Part shown: piece by piece, positions 1 through 10,536 of the stretch | Layout: the number at the start of each line of letters is the position of its first letter | How positions within the stretch are numbered: the stretch's first letter is position 1 | Source of the DNA: Pyrus communis | Lineage: Eukaryota > Streptophyta > Magnoliopsida > Rosales > Rosaceae | DNA: 64,000 bases | Direction: 5' to 3' | NCBI RefSeq assembly: GCF_963583255.1 | Contig: NC_084808.1 | Coordinates: 10,439,501-10,503,500 of the forward strand | Program-made: the position numbers and the translations under genes | Notes under the pieces: model-generated | Database searches by the model: none | Told to the model about the DNA's origin: nothing | The model's input: only the letters and a program-made list of their open reading frames with translations

Positions 1-1660
1 GAATGAACAGTAAAAAGGACACAAAGGGAATTAATTGATAAGTTAGGCGTTTAGTATATATATAATTTATTATCTTTATCTGTTGCTAAGAATATTGGAA
101 TATGTGAGATTCAAACTACTACTGTTTCTTTGCAGATAACAGGTAGATCAATTGCATATCCAGAGGGAATAATCAAAGATGTGTTAATGAAGGTTGAAAA
201 CCTAATTTCTCCAGGATGTTTCTTGGTATTGGATATGGAAGAAGATTTTGAAACAGTTGATTTTGGGTTGACCCTTTCTTATCATATCAAGAACTTTAAT
301 TGATGTGGAACAAAGGATTTTGACATTGAGAATTGGAAAAGAATAACCAACATTCAAAATATTCGTGGCTGAAATTTTCCAAGAGAAGAGGAAGATTGTT
401 TTCGAGTTGATCTAATTGATACAACGATTTCAAAAAAAGAAAAAAAATGAAGTTGAGAAGCCCAATGATCCTATGGAAGCTGCACTAGTTCATCCTGCTA
501 CTTTCCAAAGGAGCATGATGAGTATTTTTTTTGACATGGTGGAGCATTATATTGAGGTATTCATGGATGATGACTTCTCAGTTTTTGTCTCATCGTTTGA
601 TTCTTGTTTAGATAATTTAGCATTGGTTTTGCAAAGATTTGAAGAAACCAATTTAGTTTTAAATTGGGAAAAGTGTCATTTTATGGTGCAAGAAGGGATT
701 TTTATAGGACATCAAGTTTTTGTCAAAGGCATCGAGATTATAAGGCGAAAATTGAGACAATTCCAAGTTTCCGCCACCTACTTCCATCAAAAGGGTTCGA
801 AGTTTCCCTGGTCATGTTGGTTTTTATCATTGTTTTATTACGAATCTCTAAAAAATTACAAAATCATTGTGTAACTTGTTCCTTAAAGATCCTGAATTTG
901 TATTCAATTCACCATGTTTTCAGGCGTTCAACACGTTGAAAGTTAAGCTCCCAGCAACCTTTATGATAGTTACACTGGATTGGAATTACCTTTTGAGATT
1001 ATGTATGACACAAGTGACTATACTATTGGAGCGATTTTTGGTCACCAAAGGAACAAGCTATTGCATGTGATGTATTACGCTAGTTGAACTCTCAATGACA
1101 CACAATTGAATTATGCCACTACTAATAAAAAGCTTCTAGCCATTGTCTTTGCTTTAGACAAATTATGTTCTTATCTCATTGGTTCAAAGATAATTGTTTG
1201 CATCAATCATTCAGCTTTGAAGTATTTATTATCCAAGAAATATGTAAAGCCTAGGTTGATTCGATGGGTGTTGTTGCTACAAGAGTTTGATTTAGAGATA
1301 CAGTATAAAATGGGGTCTAAAAATGTGGTGGAAGGTCATCTTTCTTGACTAGTGCATCATTGAGGCAACAATGACAGAAACATTTCCTAATGTGCAGCTC
1401 TTACTATTAAATCTTTAGTCACTCATTGGTATGCAGATTATGTCAATAATTTAGTTAGTGATATCATGCCTCTTGATTTGACTTGGCAATAGAAGAAACG
1501 ATTCATTTCCTTAGTCAGACATTACTATTGGGATGAGCCTTATTTGTGGAAGCATTGTCCAAACCAATGTATAAGAAGGTATGCGCTTGACAACGACATG
1601 GAGAAAATCTTGTGACATTGTCATTCTAACACAATTCAATTTTTATATCACATCAAGTAG
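1..1660 (+). pseudogene. Decayed Ty3/Gypsy retrotransposon pol (protease-RT-RNase H-integrase remnant)
   Basis: The plus strand gives successive pieces of a plant Gypsy polyprotein in shifting frames. About 130-370 resembles the aspartic protease and linker (RSIAYPEGIIKDVL, LVLDMEED). 474-760 is the palm end of reverse transcriptase (FQRSMMSIFFDM, IEVFMDDDF, NLVLNWEKCHFMVQEGIFIGH). 1106-1348 is RNase H ([26 protein letters not shown]). 1430-1620 is the zinc-binding start of integrase (HYYWDEP, HCHSNT). Stops and frameshifts separate the pieces. The linker runs straight into FQRSMM near base 510, so most of the RT fingers and palm is missing. The catalytic motif reads FMDDD, one Asp more than usual. 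No LTR is seen, and the element continues off the left edge. The protease wording suggests an Athila-like lineage, but I am less sure of that than of Gypsy. Confidence 0.88.
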
Positions 1661-3849
1661 AGCATAATAGTAGTGCCTGCATCAATAAGCTGCAAAGTAT
1701 GCGTTGTGCCATTTATAATTAATAGTAATGTTGTACAATTGATTATAGTTTAATAAAGAACAAGCAGAAGTAAAAACTACCCAACAATTTAGGAAGTCAG
1801 CACTACTGCCATGCTTATTCGTCCTTCTCAACATACGCCTTGCACTTGCTAAGATCTGAGGGGGTGCGTAACAAAGTGAGTCGGTCATAATCACTTGTCA
1901 AGTAAAATCATTTTGACCATACCAACCCCCATTTTGTAAAACATAAATAGTTGGAAAACTACATAATAGTATTTACTACTATAATAGTAAACGAAATTCA
2001 CAATCAAATCATTAATCAAAATCATTCAGTCAAAGTTCAAGAATCATACCTTTACTCAATCAATCATACTAGCATCTACTACCCAAGCATAGCGCGTAGG
2101 GAAACTGAATAAAACTTTCAGATAGCTCAATATTATGTCTGAAAGGGAGTGGGATCGCGAACCTTCAGCACTTTGTCAACCTCTCCTCGAAAGCCACTGG
2201 AATTGCTTGTTGATTTGGGCTTTTTCTTGGAAGCCTTGATTTCGCCTTCTATTTTCGCACCACCTTCAGGCTTTTTCCTTTTCTTCTTCTCAACTTTGGA
2301 AACTTCACTTAATGCTTTTGAGTTCATTGGCATTATGGTATCCTTAGCATTAACCCAGATTGGGTTGGGGATGGGATAATTAGAGCTGGTTCACAATGGC
2401 ATCTCTCCCATGCTATCTACTTCTTTCGGGAGCGATGAGCCATTTCCAACTCCGGTGTTCGATTGGAATTTCTCAGAACTCCCTGTCAATTAGTTGGGGA
2501 CGACACTGGCCGATGCCCCCTATGTCATTATTACAACAAAGATCAGCAGCAGGCATGTTGGGAACTCTGGCTCTGGTGGTGTTCCCCTCCCAGTTTCCAT
2601 CAACGACAAGGACATCTTTGTACCAATCCTTTTCTTGGTCGATCAGATCAGTGATATTAGAGATTTGACCGAGATTGGAAGAAGTAGCGGGTATCGGCAC
2701 TTCTCCTCGGTGTGTAAAGCATGCAAAGTTGATAATGATACGAATGGAGGTAAGAGTGAGGTTGCAAAGACTGACGGTGTGGCAGATTAGAATCTCTTTC
2801 AGCAAAGGGGATAAAGGAAATTTTAGCAACAAATCCAGATACCAGGGATGGATTCTGGTGCAAGGATGGTTGGGATCGGAGATAGGTCTCCTACCAGATC
2901 TTACACTTGTTTAGCGAGTGGCCGCGGCCACTTAAAAAGGCTTTTTCTTCTTCCTTATTACGAACCTTAACCATGGGAGAATCGAAGTAGGAATCGTAAT
3001 TAGCGCGGGGAGCATAGGTATGATTCCTTTCACGTGGGGAGCAAAGGTATGATTCCTTGCTGCCTAGCTAAGCATAGCGCGTAGGAAAACTGAATAACAC
3101 CTTTACTCAATCAATCATTACTCGTATAATAGCTCAATATTATGCATACTCTGATTTCTCTCTTCTTAAATTTATAAGTTCAAATTTTCACACTTTATAT
3201 ATTGAATGAATGTCAATATATGAAGTGTCGTCAAATTTGTAAGTTCAAATTTTCACACTTTGCTAACTGGGAGTTCATGACCTGCCCTAGTAATGTCAAT
3301 CTCTTAGACCCTGAACAGGCATTAAGGTTTGGCGCATCTACTTCTGAAATCCGCAGTTAGGGGTCGTCAATGGGTGCCAATGGATACTCCATATGTTGCT
3401 ATTATCAACATCACCAGTACAAACACACTCACCACCACAATTAACACATATCTACATTTAAATAGACCTCCATCTAACTAAATGGGTGCCCATTGACCAT
3501 CCTTATTCGCAGTACTTTCTTGTGCTGATGCTCTCATTTGGACTGACGAGGGACCTCATCATTTTTGCCAAAAAAACAAAAGAAGACGAACCTCATCAAT
3601 GTCCAAGTGCAATGATCCAGGAGATCATAGAGATGTATTGCATGTATTTCTTCTTCGTTAACATATGTACTTGTGATGCTGGTTTGTTGGGGCGCGCATT
3701 TAATTAATTAAAGCTCTAAACAATATTGTAAGAGGTTAGCAAGACTTGTCTTTTCTTTAAGTTCAACTTATTGCTTGTCATTGTTGTCATTAACACTAAA
3801 CTTGGTCATGTCATTTGGAAACAGACAATATCTCATGATTTACTCCCCA

Positions 3850-3898
<49 letters not shown>

Positions 3899-4106
3899 AC
3901 ATTAATTGGTTTGATGAAGAACTTCTTTTAGCTTTGAGACATCACTTATCACAAGATTATAGCATGCAACAGGAGCAACCTTTTACAAGTTCTGGCGAAC
4001 TTATCAACCTTTGTAATATAGAAGCTTTACCATCCTGCCTTGGTTTAATTGACACAAAGTAGTACACCTGCATGCTTATATTATCATGACCTGCAACTTG
4101 CTGCCC
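1661..4106. other. Gene-free stretch with short duplicated blocks
   Basis: No ORF here looks like a known gene. Near 2049-2137 and 3070-3144 three short blocks recur in different order: cctttactcaatcaatcat, a block starting aagcatagcgcgtagg, and atagctcaatattatg. A block around aagttcaaattttcacac is repeated about 63 bp apart at 3168-3260. The lysine-rich minus ORF at 2133-2333 and the minus ORF at 2473-2832 (LIDQEKDWYKD) might be decayed transposon, but I cannot name one. Confidence 0.5.
3856..3894 (+). repeat. (CT)n microsatellite
   Basis: Uninterrupted TC/CT dinucleotide run of 39 bp, about 210 bp beyond the stop codon of the ERF gene. Confidence 0.97.
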
Positions 4107-5039
4107 TTAATTCGAAATTTCTCCATTATTATTATTGAATGGAGATCCGGTACTAAATGTCGAAGGAACCATCACTGAAGAGGAAACCTTGAACCTCTTA
4201 CTCCTCGAACCCTCCTCACCATCATCACCAAGGTTAATCCGACTACCCATCTGATTATCTGGACTATCCATCCACCCCATAATTTGGTCCATGATACTCC
4301 CTTCCCCAATTTCAGACCCTTCATAATCCACCCCTACTTGCCGTAACCCGTGGGCCCACTCGGCGCTGCAGTCCGAAATACTAGAGTTCTCCCAAGAGGA
4401 AGGCTCGGTACTAGTACTACTGTCTCCATTATTATGGGGCACTATGATGCTAGGCTGCACCACTTTCTCTATATTCTTCATATCAATTAAGGGGTTTACT
4501 GTGTTTTGGTATTGGTATTTCCTAAAGTGGAAAATACTTGCAAAAGTAAAGTGGTCACTCACCCTGCTTTTTGAGGACTTGTTATGATCACTACTCCTAG
4601 CCATGATACTTTGGAGGTTCTTGCTTAACTTGGCCTTCAAGGAAGAGAAGCTAAGCCCTGCACCACCATGGCGGCCATCGGACCCCGACACAAAGCCCCC
4701 ATTGGAAGCACTAGAGACCAATGGACTTGAATTAGGTTTTGTGGCTGGAGAGGGGGGCGCAAAGTTGGTGCGGGCGTTTTCGCCACGCAATGCTCTAGCA
4801 GCTTCATCATAAGCTCTTGCTGCTTCTTCAGGTGTGTCATAAGTGCCTAACCATAGCCTCACACGTTGGGATGAGTCCTTGATCTCTGCTACCCATCTTC
4901 CTGATGGTCTTTGCCTAACCCCAACAAACCTCCGGAGTGCAGTTTTAGTGCTTGATGGTGATTTCGTCAGCATGTTTTTGTTGGTGGTGCTGGTGCTGGC
5001 GGCAATAGTGGTTTTTGTGAGTGCTTGAGGTCCTGCCAT
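4107..5039 (-). CDS. AP2/ERF-family transcription factor (RAP2-11/ERF087-like)
   Basis: Single-exon ORF of 310 aa. One AP2/ERF DNA-binding domain spans residues 37-93, with the signatures [36 protein letters not shown] and [10 protein letters not shown]. Family members bind GCC-box or related promoter elements in the nucleus. The residues at the two ERF/DREB diagnostic positions are Val (50) and Asp (55), a mixed V/D pattern; the [12 protein letters not shown] core recalls RAP2-11, ERF087 and legume ERN proteins. The rest is low-complexity: Ser/Asn-rich, an acidic tail after residue 250, and a basic RSKRFK stretch that could be a nuclear localisation signal. No EAR motif is obvious. The first ATG is used; it lies about 165 bp below a TATA box and follows a purine-rich leader on the minus strand. 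A complete Cassandra element sits about 830 bp upstream. Family call is secure; subgroup is from memory. Confidence 0.93.
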   Translation of the reverse strand: MAGPQALTKTTIAASTSTTNKNMLTKSPSSTKTALRRFVGVRQRPSGRWVAEIKDSSQRVRLWLGTYDTPEEAARAYDEAARALRGENARTNFAPPSPATKPNSSPLVSSASNGGFVSGSDGRHGGAGLSFSSLKAKLSKNLQSIMARSSDHNKSSKSRVSDHFTFASIFHFRKYQYQNTVNPLIDMKNIEKVVQPSIIVPHNNGDSSTSTEPSSWENSSISDCSAEWAHGLRQVGVDYEGSEIGEGSIMDQIMGWMDSPDNQMGSRINLGDDGEEGSRSKRFKVSSSVMVPSTFSTGSPFNNNNGEISN

Positions 5040-5202
5040 TCACAGTACAAGTATTATATCTAGGGTTTCTAGCTTAGAGCTAGGTTATTGTATGGTAATT
5101 GAGCTTTGATTAAGGGTTTTTTTTTTCTTTTTTTTCTTTTTTTTTTTCTTTCTAGCTTTGCATGTGAAAAACACATGGAGTTGAGTTGTAATCATTTGGC
5201 CC

Positions 5203-5212
5203 TATTTATAAG
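5203..5212 (-). promoter_or_regulatory. TATA box of the ERF gene
   Basis: On the minus strand the sequence reads TTATAAATAG, a good plant TATA box, about 165 bp before the ERF start codon. The leader between contains a long A/G tract (plus-strand T/C run at 5117-5151). Confidence 0.6.
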
Positions 5213-5969
5213 GTTGCTCTAAGAATTGATGAATATTGCTTACAATATAAGCATCTACCCATCTCTATTATTTTATTTGTTTTGGCCTTCATCTCCTACA
5301 CAATATTTTATTCTTAACCGTGTGCATGATTTGCTTCCATGCCTTAGCTTGGCTTAAGAAGTCTGACATCGGCTAGCTAGCTGATAAGCACTCCATCAAT
5401 ATTCTTAACCCTAGCTAGCCTTAATTGCTTTTGACGAGTCTAGACTCTGCATTTGTGTGTTTATGCTTAAAAACTAATTCTACGTTGTAATTACGGATTG
5501 TCGTGAATTATGTCATCATGAAGATGTAGTATATCGAATTTACATGTTAATTAAAATAGTGTTCTTGATTTTGGATAATATAAGAGTATTGTGTATTAAT
5601 TTGAGTGATCTTTACATGTACATCAAAATATCATGTGGTGTACTAGATATATTTTATAATGTCTCAGTATGTATAAGAAATTATTGATGCATTAGAACAT
5701 CTCTATTGCTATGTCTAAATGAGGAGCTACTGCCACTTTTAGCACTCTTTGTCACTGTTCATGCTCGAATGAGAATGAGGAGAGAAAGTCGAGTGTACCA
5801 ATATCATACCAGAGTTGCTAGATTTTTTTGGACGTTTACGCATGTTCTTACAACTTGAAGTAGGGGACTGTAACATCTCACATCGATCAACGGATAGGGG
5901 GTGATGTTCCTACTCCCCTCCCTATAGCACGAGGGATTTTGGGAACTTACTGGCTTCGGATTCTATTGG

Positions 5970-6039
5970 AACTCCGAAGTTAAGCGAGTTCGGGCGAGAG
6001 CATTACTAGGATGGATGATCCACTGGGAAGTTCTCGCGT
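5970..6039 (+). ncRNA. 5S rRNA-like core in Cassandra LTR (upstream LTR)
   Basis: Begins AACTCCGAAGTTAAGCG and runs to GGGAAGTTCTCGCG, matching the internal control region of plant 5S rRNA (box A AGTTAAGCG, then a box C-like GATGGATGATCCACTGGG). In Cassandra this region is known to carry an RNA polymerase III promoter. Whether this copy is transcribed cannot be told from sequence. Confidence 0.8.
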
Positions 6040-6314
6040 AAGTTTCCATAAACAAAACCGTGAGGGAATGGTAAGCCCAAAGCGGACAATATCGTGCTAT
6101 CGCGGAGCGGGACTGGGATATGACATAATGGTATTAGAGCCACTTTGCCGTGTGATGCGACTGTGCCGACGAGGACGTCGGACCCCTAAGGGGGGGGTGG
6201 ACTGTAATATCCCACATCGACCAACGGAAAGGGGGTGATGTGCCTTATATGCACATGCTCCCCTCCCTATAGCATGAAGTCTTTTGGGAACTCACTGGCT
6301 TCGGATTCCATCGA

Positions 6315-6384
6315 AACTCTGAAGTTAAGCGAGTTTGGGTGAGAGCATTCCTAAGATGGGTGACCCACTGAGAAGTTCTCGTGT
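6315..6384 (+). ncRNA. 5S rRNA-like core in Cassandra LTR (downstream LTR)
   Basis: Same segment as in the partner LTR, with transitions such as AACTCTGAAG and CTGAGAAG. Box C here reads GATGGGTGACCC, nearer to true 5S than in the upstream LTR. Confidence 0.8.
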
Positions 6385-7171
6385 GAGTTACCATAAATAA
6401 AACCATGAGGGAATGGTAAACCCAAAACGGACAATATCGTGCTACGGCGGAGCCGGTCTGGGATGTGACAGGAACTCCCATCTAGCTCCCAAATAAATTC
6501 TTTGGATTCCCATTTTTCTGTCCGGAGGTTCAAGGGAGAGCTAAAACCAATTACTTTAGCTCGCCAAATGTAGTTTATCGTATTGGAGATGCATGCTGAT
6601 ATAAATTGGCCAACAATAAGCTTTGAAAATGTGGCTTAATCAGAGCTTGCTCGACTCAGAGAAATCAAATAATACGTAGAGTATCGGACAGAAGAAAAGG
6701 CGGTCCGAGCTTGTCAGTTTGCAAATGAAGAACGGATATTGAACGTTTGATTGGAATTTTTTAAATCCGGCTGGTTCAGTTTAAAAGCTTTAAATATACT
6801 GGATGATTAGTGATGACGCAAAGGCTAACGATCGGATTTTAGTATTTGGAGACTTGATCATACAATGATTGTGGGCACCACGATTTCCATACTTCGTCCT
6901 TTCTGCTGTTTGTATTTTCCTGGCCAAATTACCCTTCATATTAGACCTATTTATCCCTTCGATTTGGGACCATTGATTTGTTTTGCAGTGAGATTAGTGA
7001 GTTAATTACACCTAATTATTGTCTTAATCATGAATCCATGGCCCTTGGATGGTTGGGATTACGACTATAGTCGTTTAAGTGCGGCCAAAGATTCCTATTA
7101 TTTCATTCCTTGTTAGAGAGTGAGGTTGTGAACTTGTCAACTAGCTCACCATGCAATTTTTTTTTTATTTT

Positions 7172-7330
7172 TAAGAAAACTAATAAAAAGAGTTTAAAAA
7201 TTTTGAGTTTTAACGATAAGGACAAAATAAATGGTAAAGTAAATAGAACCAAGATTGACTTTTTAGTGTAAAAAATGTGATTTTTTGTTAAAATAAACAG
7301 TACTGAGAGTTTTTCGTTAAAGTTTTTTCT
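7172..7330. mobile_element. MITE-like element
   Basis: AT-rich segment with imperfect inverted ends (left AAGAAAACTAATAAAAAG, right TTTTTCGTTAAAGTTTTTT) and an inner part (taacgataaggacaaaataa) that I remember as part of a very common short repeat in apple and pear DNA. Ends are approximate and no target-site duplication is clear. Confidence 0.45.
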
Positions 7331-10300
7331 TTTTTTTTTTCCTCATGCAACATGCAAGAATGACACGTGGTATATGCCAAATTGGACAAAGAATCCAAGG
7401 CATGAGATGGTTTTGATTGGGAGGCTAAACTTGTGGTAGTTATGAAATCTTTTGACTGTGTTTAAGCGAACATGTTTCCTTTTAGGTTAACTGGCTTGGA
7501 AGACGAAGGATCATTAGAGTACTTCTAATTAATCAGCCAATTAATTAGGGATTGTCTGTTAATTAATGTTGTGGAGCAGATTGAATCATTCACAATTTTG
7601 CGTGTAGATGTTATCAATACAAGACTTGGTCACTCTCTGGACTGTAAGCAATGGAGTTTAGTTAATCTTCAACTTGACTGCTCTTGCTTCTTTCTCAGTA
7701 CGTACTACACAACAGTTTTCTTTGTATTTGTGAAAATGACAACCACACCAATGGAAAATTTGGCTGCGAAGTAAAGCTCCCAAGGTATAAAGTTATGCCT
7801 GTACTTACTCAGCCAATTTAGGGACAATGGCATCATGATGGGTACTGGTGAGAGTGATTTATATAATCGTAGTAATATCTCACAAACACTGCATGCCTGA
7901 GAATTCCGCAATGTCGGTTAAGAACATTTACTATAGCCAGCTTGTGAAATGGTGGTTAAGAACATTTACTTTAGCTTGTGATGATATCTTGTGTTCAATT
8001 CTCTTTCTTTCGATACCGCTTCTTTAAATAGTAATAGGCTAGTAGTAGTTAATAAAAATATAGACCACTTCTACAAGTTATAGTTAACTACAAGCTTGTT
8101 TGATAACTATTTAGTTATTGGTTTTTTGTTTAATTCTTGTATCAGTGACGCAGGGGAAATTCAATAGAAGAGAAAAGATATATATGAAAGAGTGGAAGAA
8201 AGGGCACAAGTGGGGATTAAGTTGAAGAACGTACAAGGAAATAACACAAAATAAATACTACAATTCAAAAATTATTTTAAGTTGTTTTTATTTCACGATT
8301 TTGTTTTAAATCATTGTTCTTCTTCCCCTCTCTCCCCTCACTCTTCTCCATCTCTCTCTTTCTTCATATACTTTATCCACATCTCAAACACAAAAACTAA
8401 AAATTATATTCTAATAACCAAATGGTTTTCAAATCGGCCCTATATTTGTCAAACCCGAGTTCGCCATTTCTAAGGTGCGGACCGCACTTTGCCGACCTTG
8501 TGTGGACCGCATGTGGTCCACTAGATCAAATTTGAACGACTGAAAACCAATCCATCCAAATGAGCTTACGATGAAACCGGGTCATAAATGAACCGTCACT
8601 AAATGAAAATGGTTCCCGACAAAAATTTGAATTTTTTTTTATTTAAACTCTTCCCCTCCACGACAACAAAAGTAACCTTCTTAAATTTGTGTTCTCCTCC
8701 CAAACTCTCTATCTCCAGCGAGCGCTCAAAGTTTCTTCCCATTCTAAACCTCGTGGTAGTTGTAATATGTGCTTTCTTTGCTGGCCTCACTGCACTTCCA
8801 GACAGTAGTTAAGAAAATCAAGGGAGTATAGTCCAAGGGTGTCCAGTCGGTTCCACAGAAAGGACGTGTTTTTCGCTTCATTTGAGTTGGGTTCAGAGTC
8901 CTTGCACAATAACTGATGTCATATTTGATTCCCCATAGTCAATTTCAAATTTGGTGAGTTTTGAAAATGAAACTTTAGAATTTCATTTTGTTATTTTTGT
9001 TAATTATGATTAATTAAGTTAGTTTTAAGGTTAATTATGCATATTGCTTGATGATAGTAGTTGAAATTGATGGATATATGTGAAATTTTGGGAAATTTGG
9101 GTGCGTTGTGAATTATGAAGCGTTGTTAACAGGTTGTGTGGAGGCTCCATCGTTCACTATTGTTTTGGTAAAGTCGTAGATTTGAGTTGAGATTGAAAAG
9201 TTGATGGAATATTGTTAATCTTATGATTTGAGTTAGTATTGCTTAAGTAATAATGCTCTGTTCACTGTAGATGTATAGCTATGAAACTTTGTTGACATGT
9301 TGTCTTAAAGGTATATATTGTTGAATTTGTTTTTGTTAAGGGTATACCTTGGTGAATGTTTATATTGTTATGTGTACAAGATATGACAACCCATGGTATT
9401 CAACTAGCAATTAAAGAAGAAGAGTCTTATAGGGGAAGGGTTAACAACCCATCCCAAGCCCCCCATGTGCAAGGATTGATAAGGGAGAAGTTTAATGAGG
9501 CACAACTTTGCCTTTAGGGCATCCTGCTTTGGCCACCTTCAACGTGTTGATGAATTGGCCTTTAGTGGGCAGAGTTGTCACTCTATAGAGTGGCAAATCA
9601 AAAGGTTAAAGACCTGGAAAAACTGACTTATTTAATAAGTTATATTGTGCCGGTTCACAGAGCAGGACTTCTGCCTCATTACTGGGCTATGATGTGATGA
9701 ACATTATGACTTAGAGGTTCAGCTAGAAAGGATTAGGTTGCTAAGGGAGTATTTTAAGGTTGGTAGGTGAAAGTAGGAAGCAGAGGAAAGAAAAGGGCAG
9801 AGGCAAAGCCAAGGCCGCCCACAAGAAAATCACCAAAATAATATTAATTTGTGATGTGCGGGGAGCTTGAAAGGGCCTTTATGGAGTGCAAGAACAAGAA
9901 TGATGCCTTCAAGTTAGGTCCAGTATACTTTGTCGAGGTTGTGCTGATTGGGGCAAAGTCTTTTGACTTGAGACACCACAGTTGTCTTGTGAGTATATCT
10001 TTGATAATTTGACAACGTAACAAATTTCACGCCTCATCTTGGCCATTTTCGTAGTTTTGTTGGGACCATTGATCTATTCATAGAGACATGTGAGTGTACA
10101 ATAAGGGATCTCTAACCTTTCATAGTGGAAGGAGAATACTTTGAGATACAATTTAGAAGTCTTTGGTCAAAGCACATGAACATGATTTAGGAACTATGTT
10201 CCAAATCATACTCACTGGAATCATACAGAGAAGTATAAATTAGATAGTTGACATGAAATAAAATGTCAACTAAACTCTATGGTCAAGAGTATCGAATTAG

Positions 10301-10448
10301 ATAAGAACCGTATTGCATTGTTGTTGTAACTGAACAAGTTCTCCAACCACTTCTACTTAGCTTAGGTAGCCATGACTTACTGCTAAGTGACACTCATGGT
10401 TTCTGAAAGCCCTAAAGATTAGCAATTGAAAGTTAGTTTTAGTTCACG

Positions 10449-10536
10449 ATCGATTAGTAAAAGTTACAATCGCATTTACAATCGATTAGTAAGAATTACA
10501 ATCACTTTAACAATCGATTAGTAAGAGTTACAACAG
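10449..10536 (+). repeat. Three tandem 32-bp units
   Basis: ATCGATTAGTAAxARTTACA recurs at 10449, 10481 and 10513, with diverging spacers. The units are close but not identical. Confidence 0.8.

Larger units (their letters stand above)
5869..6470 (+). mobile_element. Cassandra TRIM retrotransposon, complete, two LTRs
   Basis: Two direct LTRs (5869-6125 and 6203-6470) start TGTAA and end TGACA. They flank a 77-bp non-coding core. The core opens with the primer-binding site TGGTATTAGAGC (6129-6140), one base off the complement of initiator Met-tRNA, and ends with a G-rich polypurine tract (6189-6200). Each LTR carries a 5S rRNA-like segment, the hallmark of Cassandra. Flanking pentamers are GGGAC (5864-5868) and GGAAC (6471-6475), an imperfect 5-bp target-site duplication. 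It codes for nothing, so it would depend on another element's enzymes. The LTRs differ by many C/T and G/A changes, which suggests an old insertion. Confidence 0.93.

Noticed and set aside
2133..2914. Lysine-rich minus ORF and LIDQEKDWYKD piece suggesting a LINE or gag remnant
   Set aside because: Only one short motif fits and no neighbouring domain supports it.
5970..6384. Genuine 5S rRNA genes
   Set aside because: Only the inner part matches 5S, copies sit inside LTRs with a tRNA primer-binding site, and there is no tandem array.
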